Shown in pieces: positions 25,801 to 32,839 of a DNA stretch of 64,000 nucleotides (position 1 is its first letter; every line of letters starts with the position of its first letter). The notes under the pieces are model-generated. The model was given only the letters and a program-made list of their open reading frames with translations, did not search any database and was not told where the DNA came from. The position numbers and the translations under genes are program-made. The DNA comes from Liolophura sinensis (taxonomy: Eukaryota > Mollusca > Polyplacophora > Chitonida > Chitonidae): positions 8,871,606 through 8,935,605 of the forward strand of contig NC_088305.1 of NCBI RefSeq assembly GCF_032854445.1, read 5' to 3'.

Positions 25801-28800
25801 TTAGAGTGACCTAGAGGTTACAGAGACCCGTGTTCAATTCCATTTTTGGTCACGGCTGAGAATTTAAAACTGTCATTTTCGGTATACTGGCTTAGCGCTC
25901 TTCATAAGGAGATAGACTAGGTTCTCGTCAAGCAAATGAGTGAAACGCACTACAGGTGGTACTTACCCCTTGACTTAAGACTTGTAGAGCAGGTAAACCC
26001 TCCATTCAAATTAAATGACCCCCTTCTAGCCGAACAACTCCATTCTGACATTTGTCACAGCGCGGCGAATAAGATATGCTCGCTGATTAGTCCTTTCACA
26101 CCAATGAAAACGGTTGTATCATAACAGGTACACAAACAGCAAGCTTTCAGGGGGCATATACAAGTTTCAATATCAAAGCACATGCATGCCGTATAACGCG
26201 TAAGGGCCATGCCGTATAATGCGTTGGATGTGATCATACAAGTGCAGGGGTAATCTCTTCTATATCCTGGACCATAACCACAGCACCAGCAACTCTTTCT
26301 GGTCTAGTTAACTTTTTCTGTCTCGCGCTGAACATCAATGGATTTCGTAGCACACATGAACTGAAGTGTCGTGCAAATGAAATATAAAAAAGTCCACATA
26401 TAAGTGCATATTAAACACAGAATCGATCTCTTAGCGGCTTTCCGCGGCGTCATTATACATGTTATTCGATCTCAGCTCGCTTTTTGCAGTTAAATGTGAT
26501 GTTATGAAATATAAAGGGGAAAGAGTCTTGGATAAACTATCCTCTAAAGAAGCAAATAAAGGAATCGTGGATCCTAAAAAGACGCGGCAATAACGACATC
26601 GTAAACATGGTGAACAATTAAGGATGTGCTAGTCCAGGGACGTCCCATGGCTGTCAGAAAGATACCGGGAAAGATAGCGGCTAATTCCCCCTATGTTGAC
26701 AACCCACTGATAGGCTAATCTCCAGAATGTCTGTGAACACATCCGGTAATATGAGGTCTTATTACCGAGATGTTCAATTGCCGCTTATTTTCAGCCATCT
26801 ACAATTGGGGTCTTGGACGGCTGGGAACGACGTGCAAATAGGCAATACGTCATGCCTCGTCGCCGTCCACCAAGGTAATTATTGGGTGAGCCAGCATCGT
26901 TCAAGACGGAAATTTGAGTCAGCTGAATGTCTTAGAAATATCCACAAGAGCGTATGACCCGGAAATAACGCCACGGGATAATCCAAGGTTTCAAACCGCC
27001 CATAAAACTTTATTTTTGTCCGTGAGAATGTATCACTTAAATTTCATTTTTTGGGGTAAAATCTTTCTAATCAAGTGCGCATCCAAAGTGTAGCTGGCCA
27101 TACATCTTCGCATTCTCTTCACGTTGGGATTATAGTCCCGCAAACGTTTGGCTTCCATTTGAAATAAATTTCACGACACTGCTGGAGCAAATGAGCAATT
27201 TAGTTCTGTGAAATGAAAACCCACATCCGCTCAATTTTAAGTAGCCGACGTAAGTTTTTTTCCTTTTGGAATCCTTTTTGAATAGTACGAGAAACGGTAG
27301 GAATAAAATTGCTCAGAAACATGGTATAAAACATTCCACGATATCTGACAAATATGTCAAATCCGATGTCGTGTTTTTCTTCAATTATCCTCAAAATCTA
27401 ACTGCTGTCAGTCGAACTTTGCTAGTTAGTAAAAAGTTGTTCCATCCGTGCTCTTTCTTTTCCCTCATATTTTTAGTTGTTTTCTGGCTTCGCTCGCAGA
27501 TCAAGGGCTAGGATTTCCACCCTCATCTGGAGATCCACGGAGACGATTAACATCTTACATCACAGGAGTGACCAGATACCGTCATAATTGATTTGAGTTG
27601 ACTGTTAATTAAAATGAATTTTTCGCTTGTTTCATGACAGTCAGTTTTATGGGTGAAGGCAATGGGAGAGCACAGGTTAAACCACAGACCCTTGAAAAGA
27701 GACCAACGTACTTACCCAAATCTGACATACCAATATGCACACCAAAGTGGTGGAAAGCATGCGGCCTCCATCGAATTGGTTAGCATGACGAGGATAGTGC
27801 AACGACTGGTAGACCCGTATCAGTATAATGGCTCGGGCGGGACGGCTTACTTGCCTTCGGTAAGTCCTCTCAGTGAAACAGCACTAGATAAAAGAGCGGT
27901 GGAAATCCGTCCTGCGACAAGGAGGCACATTACATGCATTCTAAGGATTTCTTGGTCGTCATATGACTGAAGAATTGTTAAGTACGACGTTAAACTCGAA
28001 GCACTCACTCACTCGAATTGGTGACTGTTACCAAGGCTTCATGAGCAGGCAGAGCGAGCGAATCTACAAATTTTGTGCCCGGGTTTGAACGTGCACCTCG
28101 CGAGTCATAGCTATTGAAAGACAAGCATTTCAATCATTCCGTCACCACTCGCTTTTCTGTCGTGAAGATTCGACCGTACTCTATTCAGCCACACTTATAC
28201 ACAGCACCATGTCATCGATCTGATCAGTTCTAATCGGGTGATCCCATAAACCCTTATCGTCCATAGCAAGAATCATAAAATTCACCATAGTTTTACACCT
28301 TTGGTTTTGAGACAATATCACCAGCAATGGAACCCTCGTCTTATGTTCATCAGGGTATTTGAAATACATCAGGGTAGCCGAAATGTTCAGACAAAGGCTA
28401 CAAGAAGGCCTGTGCCAGGCAAATGGATCCAGGGGACTAATTCCGTGACCCTCAATGTAAAAGTCACAGCAATACCTGACTTACGTCCACGAAGCCCACT
28501 TCACAAAGCGCACATAGCGTTATATACACGTCATTATACCCCTGCAACGTAATTCCATTAGCTGTTGAGTCCATTTTTAAACACGTGCGTACTTTGTAGC
28601 ATTTGTAGTAATTTCTACGGCAAATTAAAGCTTAACGGTCCGTTTTGCATACAACACCTTGCCTCCACACTAAGCATCACGTAGAGAAGTAATACATGTG
28701 CCTAGGTAAGCTATTTTACAAAAAGGTTACAGATTTCTGTTCGTACGATAATTGCAATAATTAAATAACTGCCGAATAATATTCCTTTACAGGACCCCAC

Positions 28801-31248
28801 TGTCTCTGAGGCTTACAGCGCTGGCTTGCAGTATTTGTCAGGCCCTTAACCAACGAGGTTATTTGTTCAAATCCAGCTCTTTGACAATCACACAGCATTT
28901 TATCCATGTATACCAACTGTCTTCAGAAAGTAACAGACAGAATTTTGAATGGACCAAAAGATGTGCACCAACCACAAGTGCCTTACATACACATAAATGA
29001 AATAAAAACTACATAAATAAATATATAATTGAATAAATGATCAAATTCTTTTGATGGTCAATAAAGGCCAAGAAAGATAACCAATTCCATGGTCAAGACT
29101 GATCAATACAATTCAGTTGACCAAAGTTGGCGTATCTGCGGCTGTATTAGTCTTATATATGGCGGGTATTCAAGACTGACTCTTTCAAAGTCACCTAGAC
29201 GTTTGTCCAGTCAGTGGGAGCTTAAGCTGTCGGGTTACAAGAGGGAACTGGTGACAAGGCGATTACGGTGCTATTGTAGACAAAGATCTCGGCCAAGTCC
29301 GAGAGATGTATGCCAGTCTGTGGCTTACTGAAGATCCTTGCATGGTTACGCTAATCTGACGTATGGCTATCGGTCCAGGGTGATTACTGGTCCGAGGCTT
29401 ACGCGAAATAACTGTACTTAATTCACTAACGTCAGCTTCAGGCCACTCTGCTAAGAGCAGAGTAATTTCCATCACAAACTGCTTGTATTCTCGACGATTA
29501 GCTATACAGAGGTAACTTGCCAATGGTCGAAGGTTTTTCACGGTAGTTCATGTTTCTTCCACCCACAGAAGTTGACCGCCATCGTATAAGTGACAAATGC
29601 TTGAAAATGACATTAAACAGCATTCAAATAAATGAATTTACTGCTCATATGAATATGTAATATGAATGTGTGACATGAATATGTAATATGAATAGGTAAC
29701 ATGAATATGTAATGCTGTGCAGGTAAATTTATCGAAAACCAGGATTGCGATTCCAATGGGGAAGTTTCGAATTCGAAATCTTTTGTCCCTAAAGGTAAAA
29801 ATGGTTCTTCTATATCGCGTGACTTGTCAACAATATTAGTCAGCTTTTATTGCTATATTCCGGATACACAAATGACACCGCTTTCCTTGAGAAGCATCTT
29901 AAGTTCACAAACGTTGAGCGCCTCAAACTTCTCTACAGTTCGTCTACTCCAAATAACGTTTTGTGAAATTTTTTGATTTCTAGGATTTTTGATTACATGA
30001 ACCAATAAGACGTTTTTACCTGCAGTGGTAAAAAAGAGTGCGAAAATTAAACTCTCCCTTTAAACCTCTATCCATTCTGTCAATGCCGAAAACAGAGTTA
30101 AAGCTGACTCGCTTCAAATCCAACCTCCCCAGAGTTCTACGGCAAGGGTGATGCAATTTGTACGATGTCGTTTTCCTACACAGCCATGTAACCTTCTCAA
30201 AAACAGAAATAATAATCAAGAATAATCGATTTTAAACTCATTTAATGTCCTAAAATACTCCAGGGCTCATGGGATAGTGTGATGGCATCGGTGGTAACTG
30301 AGCCGTTCAAGCGACATGTAGACCCGCTATCGGACAGGATCCGCTTTGGAGAGTGAGTGAGTGCTTGAAGTTTAACGTCGTACTAAACAATTTTTCAGAC
30401 ATACGACGACGAACGAATTCTTAGAGTGCATGCAATTGCTGCAGGACGGATTTCCACCGTTCTTTTCTCAAGTGCTGCTTCACTAAGACTTTACTTTACC
30501 GAAGGAAAGTAATTTGCCCCGCCCGAGCCATTATGCTGATATGGCTCCATCAGTCGTTGCACTATCCACTTCATGCTGAACGCCAAGCGAGGAAGTTAGT
30601 ACTTCCTCTTTTAAGGTCTTAAGTGTGACTCGACCCAGGATTGATCCTGGATCTACCGCTCCTGAAGCGGACCGCTTTGGACAGTTAGGTTAAATCATTA
30701 TATTTATAACAGAAGCTTATAAACGTATATATACGCGCGCCAGTTAAATTTGCTTCAGTCCTGTCTATCAGAGCTCGGAGTTGAATAGTTATACCTCGAA
30801 AGGTTTTCGGGAAATTCGCTGGTTCTTCTTGGCGTTACCAGATATTAGTAGCATCTGACCTCTCGAAATGCGATCCCTCAAATCCGTATATATAGTTTAA
30901 TGAAGTTGACGGAAATTTGCAGGTGTGGGAATACTGTCTCGTACAAACTCAACGGATTTTACATTGTACCTGAGAGATGATGTAATGACGTAACACTAAA
31001 ATCCAACGGGTGTGAACTGAGTTTGAACTCTCTATTTCCATGGTCATACGATAACCATAAAACATTGATTTTGTAGAAGAATAAACTTGTGTACTTACTA
31101 GCTTTTCATTCTCGTCCTCCATTTCAAGCCTGGCAGCTATGCAATCCCTGGTGTCCAAAAACGTTTTCCTCTGAGCTCTTTCCGTCAGGCTATGGATAAA
31201 CACGCCCACCACGTTGACACTAAGGAACATGATTCCATTGGCTACCAG
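3597..31248 (-). CDS. ADCY1: Adenylate cyclase type 1-like (rutabaga class), partial spliced gene, seven internal exons
   Basis: Membrane adenylate cyclases convert ATP to cyclic AMP and pyrophosphate at the plasma membrane. Seven exons (31248-31099, 18884-18766, 13344-13233, 12794-12667, 7359-7201, 4945-4804, 3767-3597) join in one frame of 327 codons with junction phases 0, 2, 0, 2, 2 and 0. The product covers the last helix of the first membrane domain, a linker helix, all of catalytic domain C1a and the start of C1b. Both C1a metal-site aspartates are present (FADIVGFT and LGDCYYC). [15 protein letters not shown] and the C1b motif [11 protein letters not shown] resemble vertebrate type 1 more than types 2, 3, 5/6, 8 or 9, judged from memory. 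Type 1 enzymes are stimulated by Ca2+/calmodulin; that property is inferred here. Exons for helices 1-5, the second membrane domain and C2 are missing from the window, so start and stop are unknown. Confidence 0.95.
4804..4945 (-). CDS. ADCY1: Adenylate cyclase exon: end of C1a
   Basis: One base completes a glycine codon, then 47 codons follow: [47 protein letters not shown]. The pattern (H.T.ATL..L.G.YEVEPG...RN.(F/Y)LK.HNIETF) closes the C1a fold in the cyclase family. The acceptor is CTTGGTTTCTACAG and the donor is AG|GTAAAG. A family C2 SINE with a 13-bp target duplication was inserted just upstream of this acceptor, so the branch-point region now consists of the SINE tail and the duplicated target site. 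Confidence 0.95.
4975..5294 (-). repeat. SINE family C2, with 13-bp target-site duplication, abutting a cyclase splice acceptor
   Basis: Read on the minus strand it runs from a truncated tRNA-like head (CGCTTCGGGACCGGTAG) through the C2 body (ATAGTGCAACGACTGGTTGA, CGTCGTCATATGACTGAAAA) to a (CTCA)n tail. The direct repeat ACATTCCACTGAG flanks it perfectly at 4962-4974 and 5295-5307. The near copy of the target site lies 16 nt from the first base of the cyclase exon at 4945, in gene-sense orientation. Confidence 0.93.
5308..7021. other. Cyclase intron, no further feature recognised
   Basis: Between the C2 SINE and the exon at 7201-7359. No exon with cyclase similarity and no clear repeat in either strand. 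Confidence 0.6.
7022..7120 (+). repeat. Repeat family G copy
   Basis: ATAAGAGGCCTGATTTCACA, GATTACGTATGGCTAAGTAT, CACACTTTCGATGCTGCTCC, AGTTTTATTCTGCGCGATG. Parallel blocks occur at 8505-8600, 57295-57370 and 62015-62060. Confidence 0.55.
7201..7359 (-). CDS. ADCY1: Adenylate cyclase exon: C1a core strands
   Basis: A one-base start completes an alanine codon, then 52 codons and two bases follow. It reads [20 protein letters not shown], then [15 protein letters not shown] and [30 protein letters not shown] matches type 1 better than 5/6 (GIHSGRVHCGVLGL) or 3 (GLHTGTVLGGVLG), from memory. One oddity is FSNDV, where vertebrate cyclases usually have WSNDV, a Trp-to-Phe change beside the active site. 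The acceptor is GTGTTCTATTTCAG and the donor is GG|GTAATG. Confidence 0.95.
7864..8110 (-). repeat. SINE family C1 copy
   Basis: On the plus strand: TGTTTGGGGTTTTACGCCGT, TCAGTCAGATGACGTCGAAG, GAGTCCATGCCGCCAAAGTG, ACACCAGGCACGACACCCC. This is the inverse of the 58749-59036 body. The head is missing. Confidence 0.85.
8284..8432 (-). repeat. SINE family A, head-less copy
   Basis: Plus strand: TTTGATTGGTGTTTTACGCC, ACTTATATGACGGCGTCCAG, GAACCCGGGCAGAGCCCGGG, CATCTGCAGGTTGCTGACAG. The tRNA-like half is absent. Confidence 0.88.
8505..8640 (+). repeat. Repeat family G copy
   Basis: ATTTCACCGGTTACGTGTGG, CCATCACACTGTCGTCGTTG, ATCTGGTTTTGCTCTTTTTG, CTGTAAATCTATTAATTATT. It is closest to the 57.3-kb copy. 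Confidence 0.6.
8641..11990. other. Cyclase intron, no further feature recognised
   Basis: Unique-looking AT-rich sequence. A tRNA-like fragment near 10335-10400 (AGGAATCGAACTCTAGATCT) could be an old SINE head on the minus strand. The short GC-richer ORF at 11492-11740 has no recognisable product. Confidence 0.5.
11995..12090 (-). repeat. Family D fragment
   Basis: TTATGTATTTAAATTTTGGG, TCTTAAGAATATATTTCATT and TATACGACGGAGGTATGATT resemble the 3' part of families A/D with strong decay. Confidence 0.5.
12337..12424 (+). repeat. SINE family A 3' half with (AAAT)n tail
   Basis: TTCCTCCCACCATAATGCTG, GCCGCCGTCGTATAAGTGAA, CAGTACGGCGTAAAACACCA, then AAATAAATAAATAAAT. It is 5'-truncated, as expected for a retrotransposed copy. 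Confidence 0.88.
12667..12794 (-). CDS. ADCY1: Adenylate cyclase exon: C1a second metal aspartate
   Basis: This exon has 42 codons plus two bases, beginning [20 protein letters not shown] and ending [13 protein letters not shown]. The aspartate in LGDCYYC is the second C1a metal ligand. [16 protein letters not shown] is nearly invariant in animal membrane cyclases. Ending in GLDMID is closer to vertebrate type 1 than to types 5/6 (GMDMIE), from memory. The acceptor is CTCTCTTTTCCACAG and the donor is GC|GTGAGT. The intron before it is only 438 bp, the shortest in the gene. Confidence 0.96.
12960..13175 (-). repeat. Family D copy in the short cyclase intron
   Basis: GGTGGTTAACGTTGTGCTCA, AAGGGGAAACCGGAGCAAAA and CACCTACTGTCGTCAGGTAT follow the D order. 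It fills about half of the 438-bp intron between the 13233 and 12794 exon ends. Confidence 0.6.
13233..13344 (-). CDS. ADCY1: Adenylate cyclase exon: C1a metal-site and P-loop-like segment
   Basis: One base completes a serine codon, then 37 codons follow, beginning [20 protein letters not shown] and ending RFDHLAK. The aspartate of FADIVGFT is the first of two C1a residues that bind the catalytic Mg2+ ions. The following glycine-phenylalanine turn contacts the ATP phosphates. ELVxxLNELFxRFD is typical of the family. The acceptor is CTGTTTTGTTTCAG. The donor AG|GTACGG is weaker than its neighbours. A family A SINE ends 39 nt upstream of the acceptor. Confidence 0.96.
13384..13590 (-). repeat. 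SINE family A copy ending 39 nt upstream of a cyclase acceptor
   Basis: Plus strand: TTTATTTATTTATTTGATTT, GGTGTTTTACGCCATACTCA, GGAAACCGGGCAGAGCTCGG, GAGGAAACCAGCATGAACTG. The 3' tail lies 39 nt from the first base of the cyclase exon (13344), in gene-sense orientation. No clean target duplication was found. Confidence 0.88.
14545..14890 (+). repeat. Repeat family B copy, longer
   Basis: Contains the same ordered blocks as 1276-1490 (CCTTGCGTCTTTCC, TATATACTTTCTGAG, GGAATTGATCTT, CCTGGAACGCCCATTT) and extends upstream through a segment (TAGATCGCCACCATGAATAT) that also occurs, inverted, at 25190-25230. Confidence 0.75.
14891..16254. other. Cyclase intron, no further feature recognised
   Basis: No exon, tandem repeat or recognised repeat family. 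The ORF at 15353-15667 has no domain and no splice context. Confidence 0.5.
16255..16400 (+). repeat. Repeat family B fragment
   Basis: The core blocks TTGTCTTTGGGAGCTAGTG, GTTAAACGTTGTTTTGGAA, CTTGCGATTATCGACTTGGA and GTGTACGAATGTC match the other family B copies. It is truncated on both sides. Confidence 0.7.
17095..17240 (+). repeat. Degenerate tRNA-like SINE remnant
   Basis: GAGATACGGGTTCGACTCGG has a box-B-like GGTTCGACTC, followed by CCTTGGCCATTGAG and GTGCACTCAGTGATCGTGAA. It resembles the 58.5-kb copy only loosely. Confidence 0.3.
17997..18239 (-). repeat. SINE family A, full length with 8-bp target duplication
   Basis: Minus-strand reading starts with the tRNA-like head (CCTCGTGGCTCAGTTGGTTA, a box A; then GCGGTCGCTGTGAGTTCAAG, covering box B). 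It continues through GGTTTCCCCGGGGTCTGCC and GGCCGCCGTCGTATAAGTGA to TTGAGTACGGCGTGAAACAC and an AT-rich tail. CCCATCTT flanks it at 17989-17996 and 18240-18247. It lies ~530 bp downstream of the 18766 exon in gene-sense orientation. Confidence 0.9.
18268..18299 (+). repeat. SINE family A 3'-end fragment
   Basis: The only recognisable part is the 3' end, ACGGCGTAAAACAGCAATCA followed by AATAAATA, in opposite orientation to the neighbouring full copy. Confidence 0.7.
18766..18884 (-). CDS. ADCY1: Adenylate cyclase exon: entry into catalytic domain C1a
   Basis: This exon holds 39 codons plus two bases, starting [19 protein letters not shown] and ending [12 protein letters not shown]. LLLSxLPxxVAxEMK and FHKIYIQxHD are diagnostic of metazoan membrane cyclases at the start of C1a. 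The acceptor is TTTTAATTTTTAACAG. The donor is AG|GTGAGT. The trailing AG joins the C that opens the next exon to make the serine of the SILFAD motif, which fixes this donor rather than the alternative GT six bases upstream. Confidence 0.95.
19915..20240 (-). repeat. SINE family C1 copy with partial tRNA-like head
   Basis: Plus-strand blocks are TTTTTCAGTCATATGACCAG, GTGCCGCCAAAGTGCTGTCG, ACCATTTTAAAGTCTTCGG and TGACCCGACCAGGTTTGATC, then a head remnant CGGCCGCCGAAGCGG. The tail is decayed. Confidence 0.82.
20610..20745 (+). repeat. Degenerate tRNA-like SINE remnant
   Basis: CACGAGATGCGGGTTAAAAT then CCGGCC carries a decayed box B, followed by GGGAATTTGCAGACACCTCC and CGGGCGTCTGTGACAATAAC. 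Weak resemblance to 17095-17240. Confidence 0.3.
20746..22509. other. Cyclase intron, no further feature recognised
   Basis: Only short chance ORFs. No recognised repeat. Confidence 0.5.
22510..22590 (+). repeat. SINE family A 3' end with tail
   Basis: CCGAGTGCGGCGTAAAACGC, CAATCAAATATATAAATAAA, then further AAAT units. Only the last ~70 bp of the family is present. Confidence 0.8.
22766..23060 (-). repeat. Family D copy with (TTTA)n tail
   Basis: An eight-unit TTTA run (22768-22801) is followed by TAGTTGTTTTTAACCTCGCG, TTATACGATGGCGGCAGTTT, AACCTTTGGCAAGCTATGAA and ACTTTCCCACCTCTGGC. This is the A-like 3' end with the D-type body. Confidence 0.7.
23061..24884. other. Cyclase intron, no further feature recognised
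   Basis: AT-rich DNA. A C-rich patch at 24774-24797 lies just before the family B copy. Confidence 0.5.
24885..25300 (-). repeat. Repeat family B copy, long and well preserved
   Basis: Inverted relative to the 1.3-kb and 14.7-kb copies. It includes ATTTCGTACACCAGCCGTCA, GACGTTCTGGATCAATAATC, CACAAACTACCAAAGAA and AGTCAGTGTTCGAACCGTGT, then CAACTGTCCATATATCTAAA. This is one of the most complete family B copies. It lies in the 12-kb cyclase intron. Confidence 0.75.
25301..27639. other. Cyclase intron, little recognised
   Basis: A weak tRNA-like patch at 25790-25870 may be an old SINE. The ORF at 26727-26957 and neighbouring GC-richer sequence have no recognisable domain. Confidence 0.45.
27640..28110 (+). 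repeat. Family D repeat split by a SINE
   Basis: 27640-27780 and 28023-28110 carry family D blocks (GGTTAAACCACAGACCCTTG, ACCAAAGTGGTGGAAAGCAT, then TGTTACCAAGGCTTCATGAG). The same order occurs at 35660-35965 and 52640-52875. The C2 SINE at 27781-28012 interrupts it. Confidence 0.7.
27781..28012 (+). repeat. SINE family C2, 5'-truncated, with 10-bp duplication, nested in a family D repeat
   Basis: It begins partway into the C2 body (TAGCATGACGAGGATAGTGC) and ends in a (CACT)n tail. Direct repeats TCGAATTGGT flank it at 27771-27780 and 28013-28022. The flanks resume one family D element across the insertion (GCGGCCTCCATCGAATTGGT, then GACTGTTACCAAGGCTTCAT). The 5' truncation fits target-primed reverse transcription. 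Confidence 0.9.
29555..29640 (+). repeat. Family D/A-like 3' end
   Basis: TTCCACCCACAGAAGTTGAC, CGCCATCGTATAAGTGACAA, AAATGACATTAAACAGCATT, then CAAATAAATG. Confidence 0.65.
29649..29713. repeat. 13-bp tandem repeat, five copies
   Basis: ATGAATATGTAAT alternates with variants ATGAATGTGTGAC and ATGAATAGGTAAC at 13-nt spacing. Copies 1, 3 and 5 are identical, giving a 26-nt higher-order pattern. Confidence 0.95.
30351..30671 (-). repeat. SINE family C2 with 10-bp target-site duplication
   Basis: Same body as the copy at 4975-5294 (GTCGTACTAAACAATTTTTC, GGACGGATTTCCACCG, AACGCCAAGCGAGGAAG on the plus strand) with a short (TGAG)n tail. It is flanked by CCGCTTTGGA at 30341-30350 and 30672-30681. 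It lies in the large cyclase intron, 427 bp from the end of the 31099-31248 exon, in gene-sense orientation. Confidence 0.9.
31099..31248 (-). CDS. ADCY1: Adenylate cyclase exon: last helix of first membrane domain plus linker helix
   Basis: This exon has 50 codons in phase 0, beginning [17 protein letters not shown] and ending DENEKL. The first ~20 residues form a hydrophobic helix, corresponding to helix 6 of the first membrane cassette. The rest ([16 protein letters not shown], then [10 protein letters not shown]) is the charged helical linker that carries signal from the membrane domain to the catalytic domain. [11 protein letters not shown] and LEDENEK are hallmarks of type 1 cyclases. 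The acceptor is TTGTGTTATTTCAG and the donor is TA|GTAAGT. It is the most 5' cyclase exon I could find. The following intron is 12214 bp. Confidence 0.93.
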
Positions 31249-31302
31249 CTGAAATAACACAAAATGTCCCGTCCTAGAAAAAGTGTATATAAACTCTTCA
31301 TT

Positions 31303-31385
31303 TTAATTAATTATTTGTTTGTTGTTTAATGCCGTAGTCAACAATGATCAATAGTTTTTCTTTTATATGATGACCGTCAATTTTA
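31303..31385 (-). repeat. Short family D/A-like 3' fragment
   Basis: AATTATTTGTTTGTTGTTTA and ATGCCGTAGTCAACAATGAT, then TTTTATATGATGACCGTCAA, resemble the 3' end of the D/A families. It ends about 54 nt from the acceptor of the cyclase exon at 31248. Confidence 0.5.
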
Positions 31386-31397
31386 CTGATGACGTAA

Positions 31398-31600
31398 TAA
31401 GATTTATTTATTTATTTATTTCATTAGTGTTTTACGCCGTACTCAAGAATATTTCACTTATACGACGGCGGCCAGCGTTATGGTGGGAGGAAACCGGGCA
31501 CAGCCCGGGGGAAACCCACGACCGTCTGCAGGTTGCTGGTAGACCTTCCCACGTACGGCCGGAGAGGAAGCCAGCATGAGCTGGGCTTGAACTCACAGAT
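31398..31600 (-). repeat. SINE family A copy
   Basis: Plus strand: TATTTATTTATTTCATTAGT, CGACGGCGGCCAGCGTTATG, GGAAACCGGGCACAGCCCGG, GAAGCCAGCATGAGCTGGGC. It is truncated at the box-B position. It lies 150 bp upstream of the cyclase exon at 31248. Confidence 0.9.
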
Positions 31601-32582
31601 ATATGCAAATATTCACACCTTATTGGTGGAAGAAAAAGTAGCCTTCAAAGAACTGTTTACTGACACAAGGGCCCCGCAAACAATCTGAATGGAGGAATCT
31701 CGAAATTTCCTGTCCAAAACCATGCATTGCCACTGAACCAATTCCCGCTCTTCGAATTGTTTAGTAAAGAGAATCTTGATATCAACCTGATGTCATAATT
31801 ACAGGTGAATAACAAACAGACGTAACATCACTTTTTTGTCACATGACCAATAAAGTACACAATACAAAAATATTCAGACAGAGGCTTCGCATCGTATACA
31901 TGGATATGTCAACGTTATGCATTTAACAGCGACCGTAACATGTACATGCACGAGACTCGAGTCCTAAAACAGGTACTTTATTTCCCATTCACTTGAGGAA
32001 AATATGTTTACAAATATTTGAGAGCAAAGCTCACTTGCGATTAGTTGAAAGATTACCATTCTTGTTAGCATTTTCGTTTGACAAGGTCAGAATGTCTGAG
32101 AGATCTGTCATCTGAGTCTATCATATGTGTACAATAAGGAAATTAACTTTCTATTCATGTGATCCTCGTTAACCAAGAAACAGCTTAATTCCAACAGGCC
32201 CGTTTTAAGGAAGACTTCTCCGCTCTGATTAGATGGCAAATAGCCGAAGGTCACTAGAAAACGGAAGCAACATCGACAACTTGACCCCAGCAGCTAAGCA
32301 CAGCCCTGAGTTGTCGTCCAAACCAAGCTGGACAAAGGTTTGGTTATCCTGATCTATAAAGTACACTTGTCATATGACCATACCACTTGCCGCAGGACTA
32401 CAAATTGGGAATGTGTGTATTGCTCTGTCCAAGGGGAAACGGCTGGCACACAAGCCCTCAGGGCATTCTACTAGAGTTGTGAGAAGCTGTGTCACAAACA
32501 AGCAAAGCAATGTACAAGCTATCATGGATTGCTATGTCACAGACAAGTAAATCAATGTACGAGCCCTCATGTAATACTAACC

Positions 32583-32640
32583 TGTATTATGGGCGTTAAT
32601 TTTGTTTAACATATATTATGGGCGTTAATTTAGTCCAACT
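32583..32640. repeat. Direct repeat of ~20 bp, two copies
   Basis: TATTATGGGCGTTAATTTTG and TATTATGGGCGTTAATTTAG occur ~30 bp apart, each followed by a T-rich AAC segment. Confidence 0.85.
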
Positions 32641-32839
32641 TATTTTTTTGGCCGTAACTGTTATACACGAAAGCTTCTCTAACATAAAACGGACAGTACA
32701 TGAGTACTATGAAGCTTTTCATCTCTGACTAAAAGGGAAGGAGCGAAAATCAGTTTAGGGCATAAAGCTACCACGAAGCCTTTTTTGGTAATATAGATAC
32801 CATGCACACAGATTTGAGTAATAGCATTATAACGTTATA

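Noticed and set aside
28181-28369. Minus-strand frame containing [15 protein letters not shown], reminiscent of the PP2C phosphatase motif (LAxDGLWD).
   Set aside because: The rest of the frame lacks other PP2C motifs, has no good splice borders and is followed by a stop. The match is short and the aspartate spacing is wrong.
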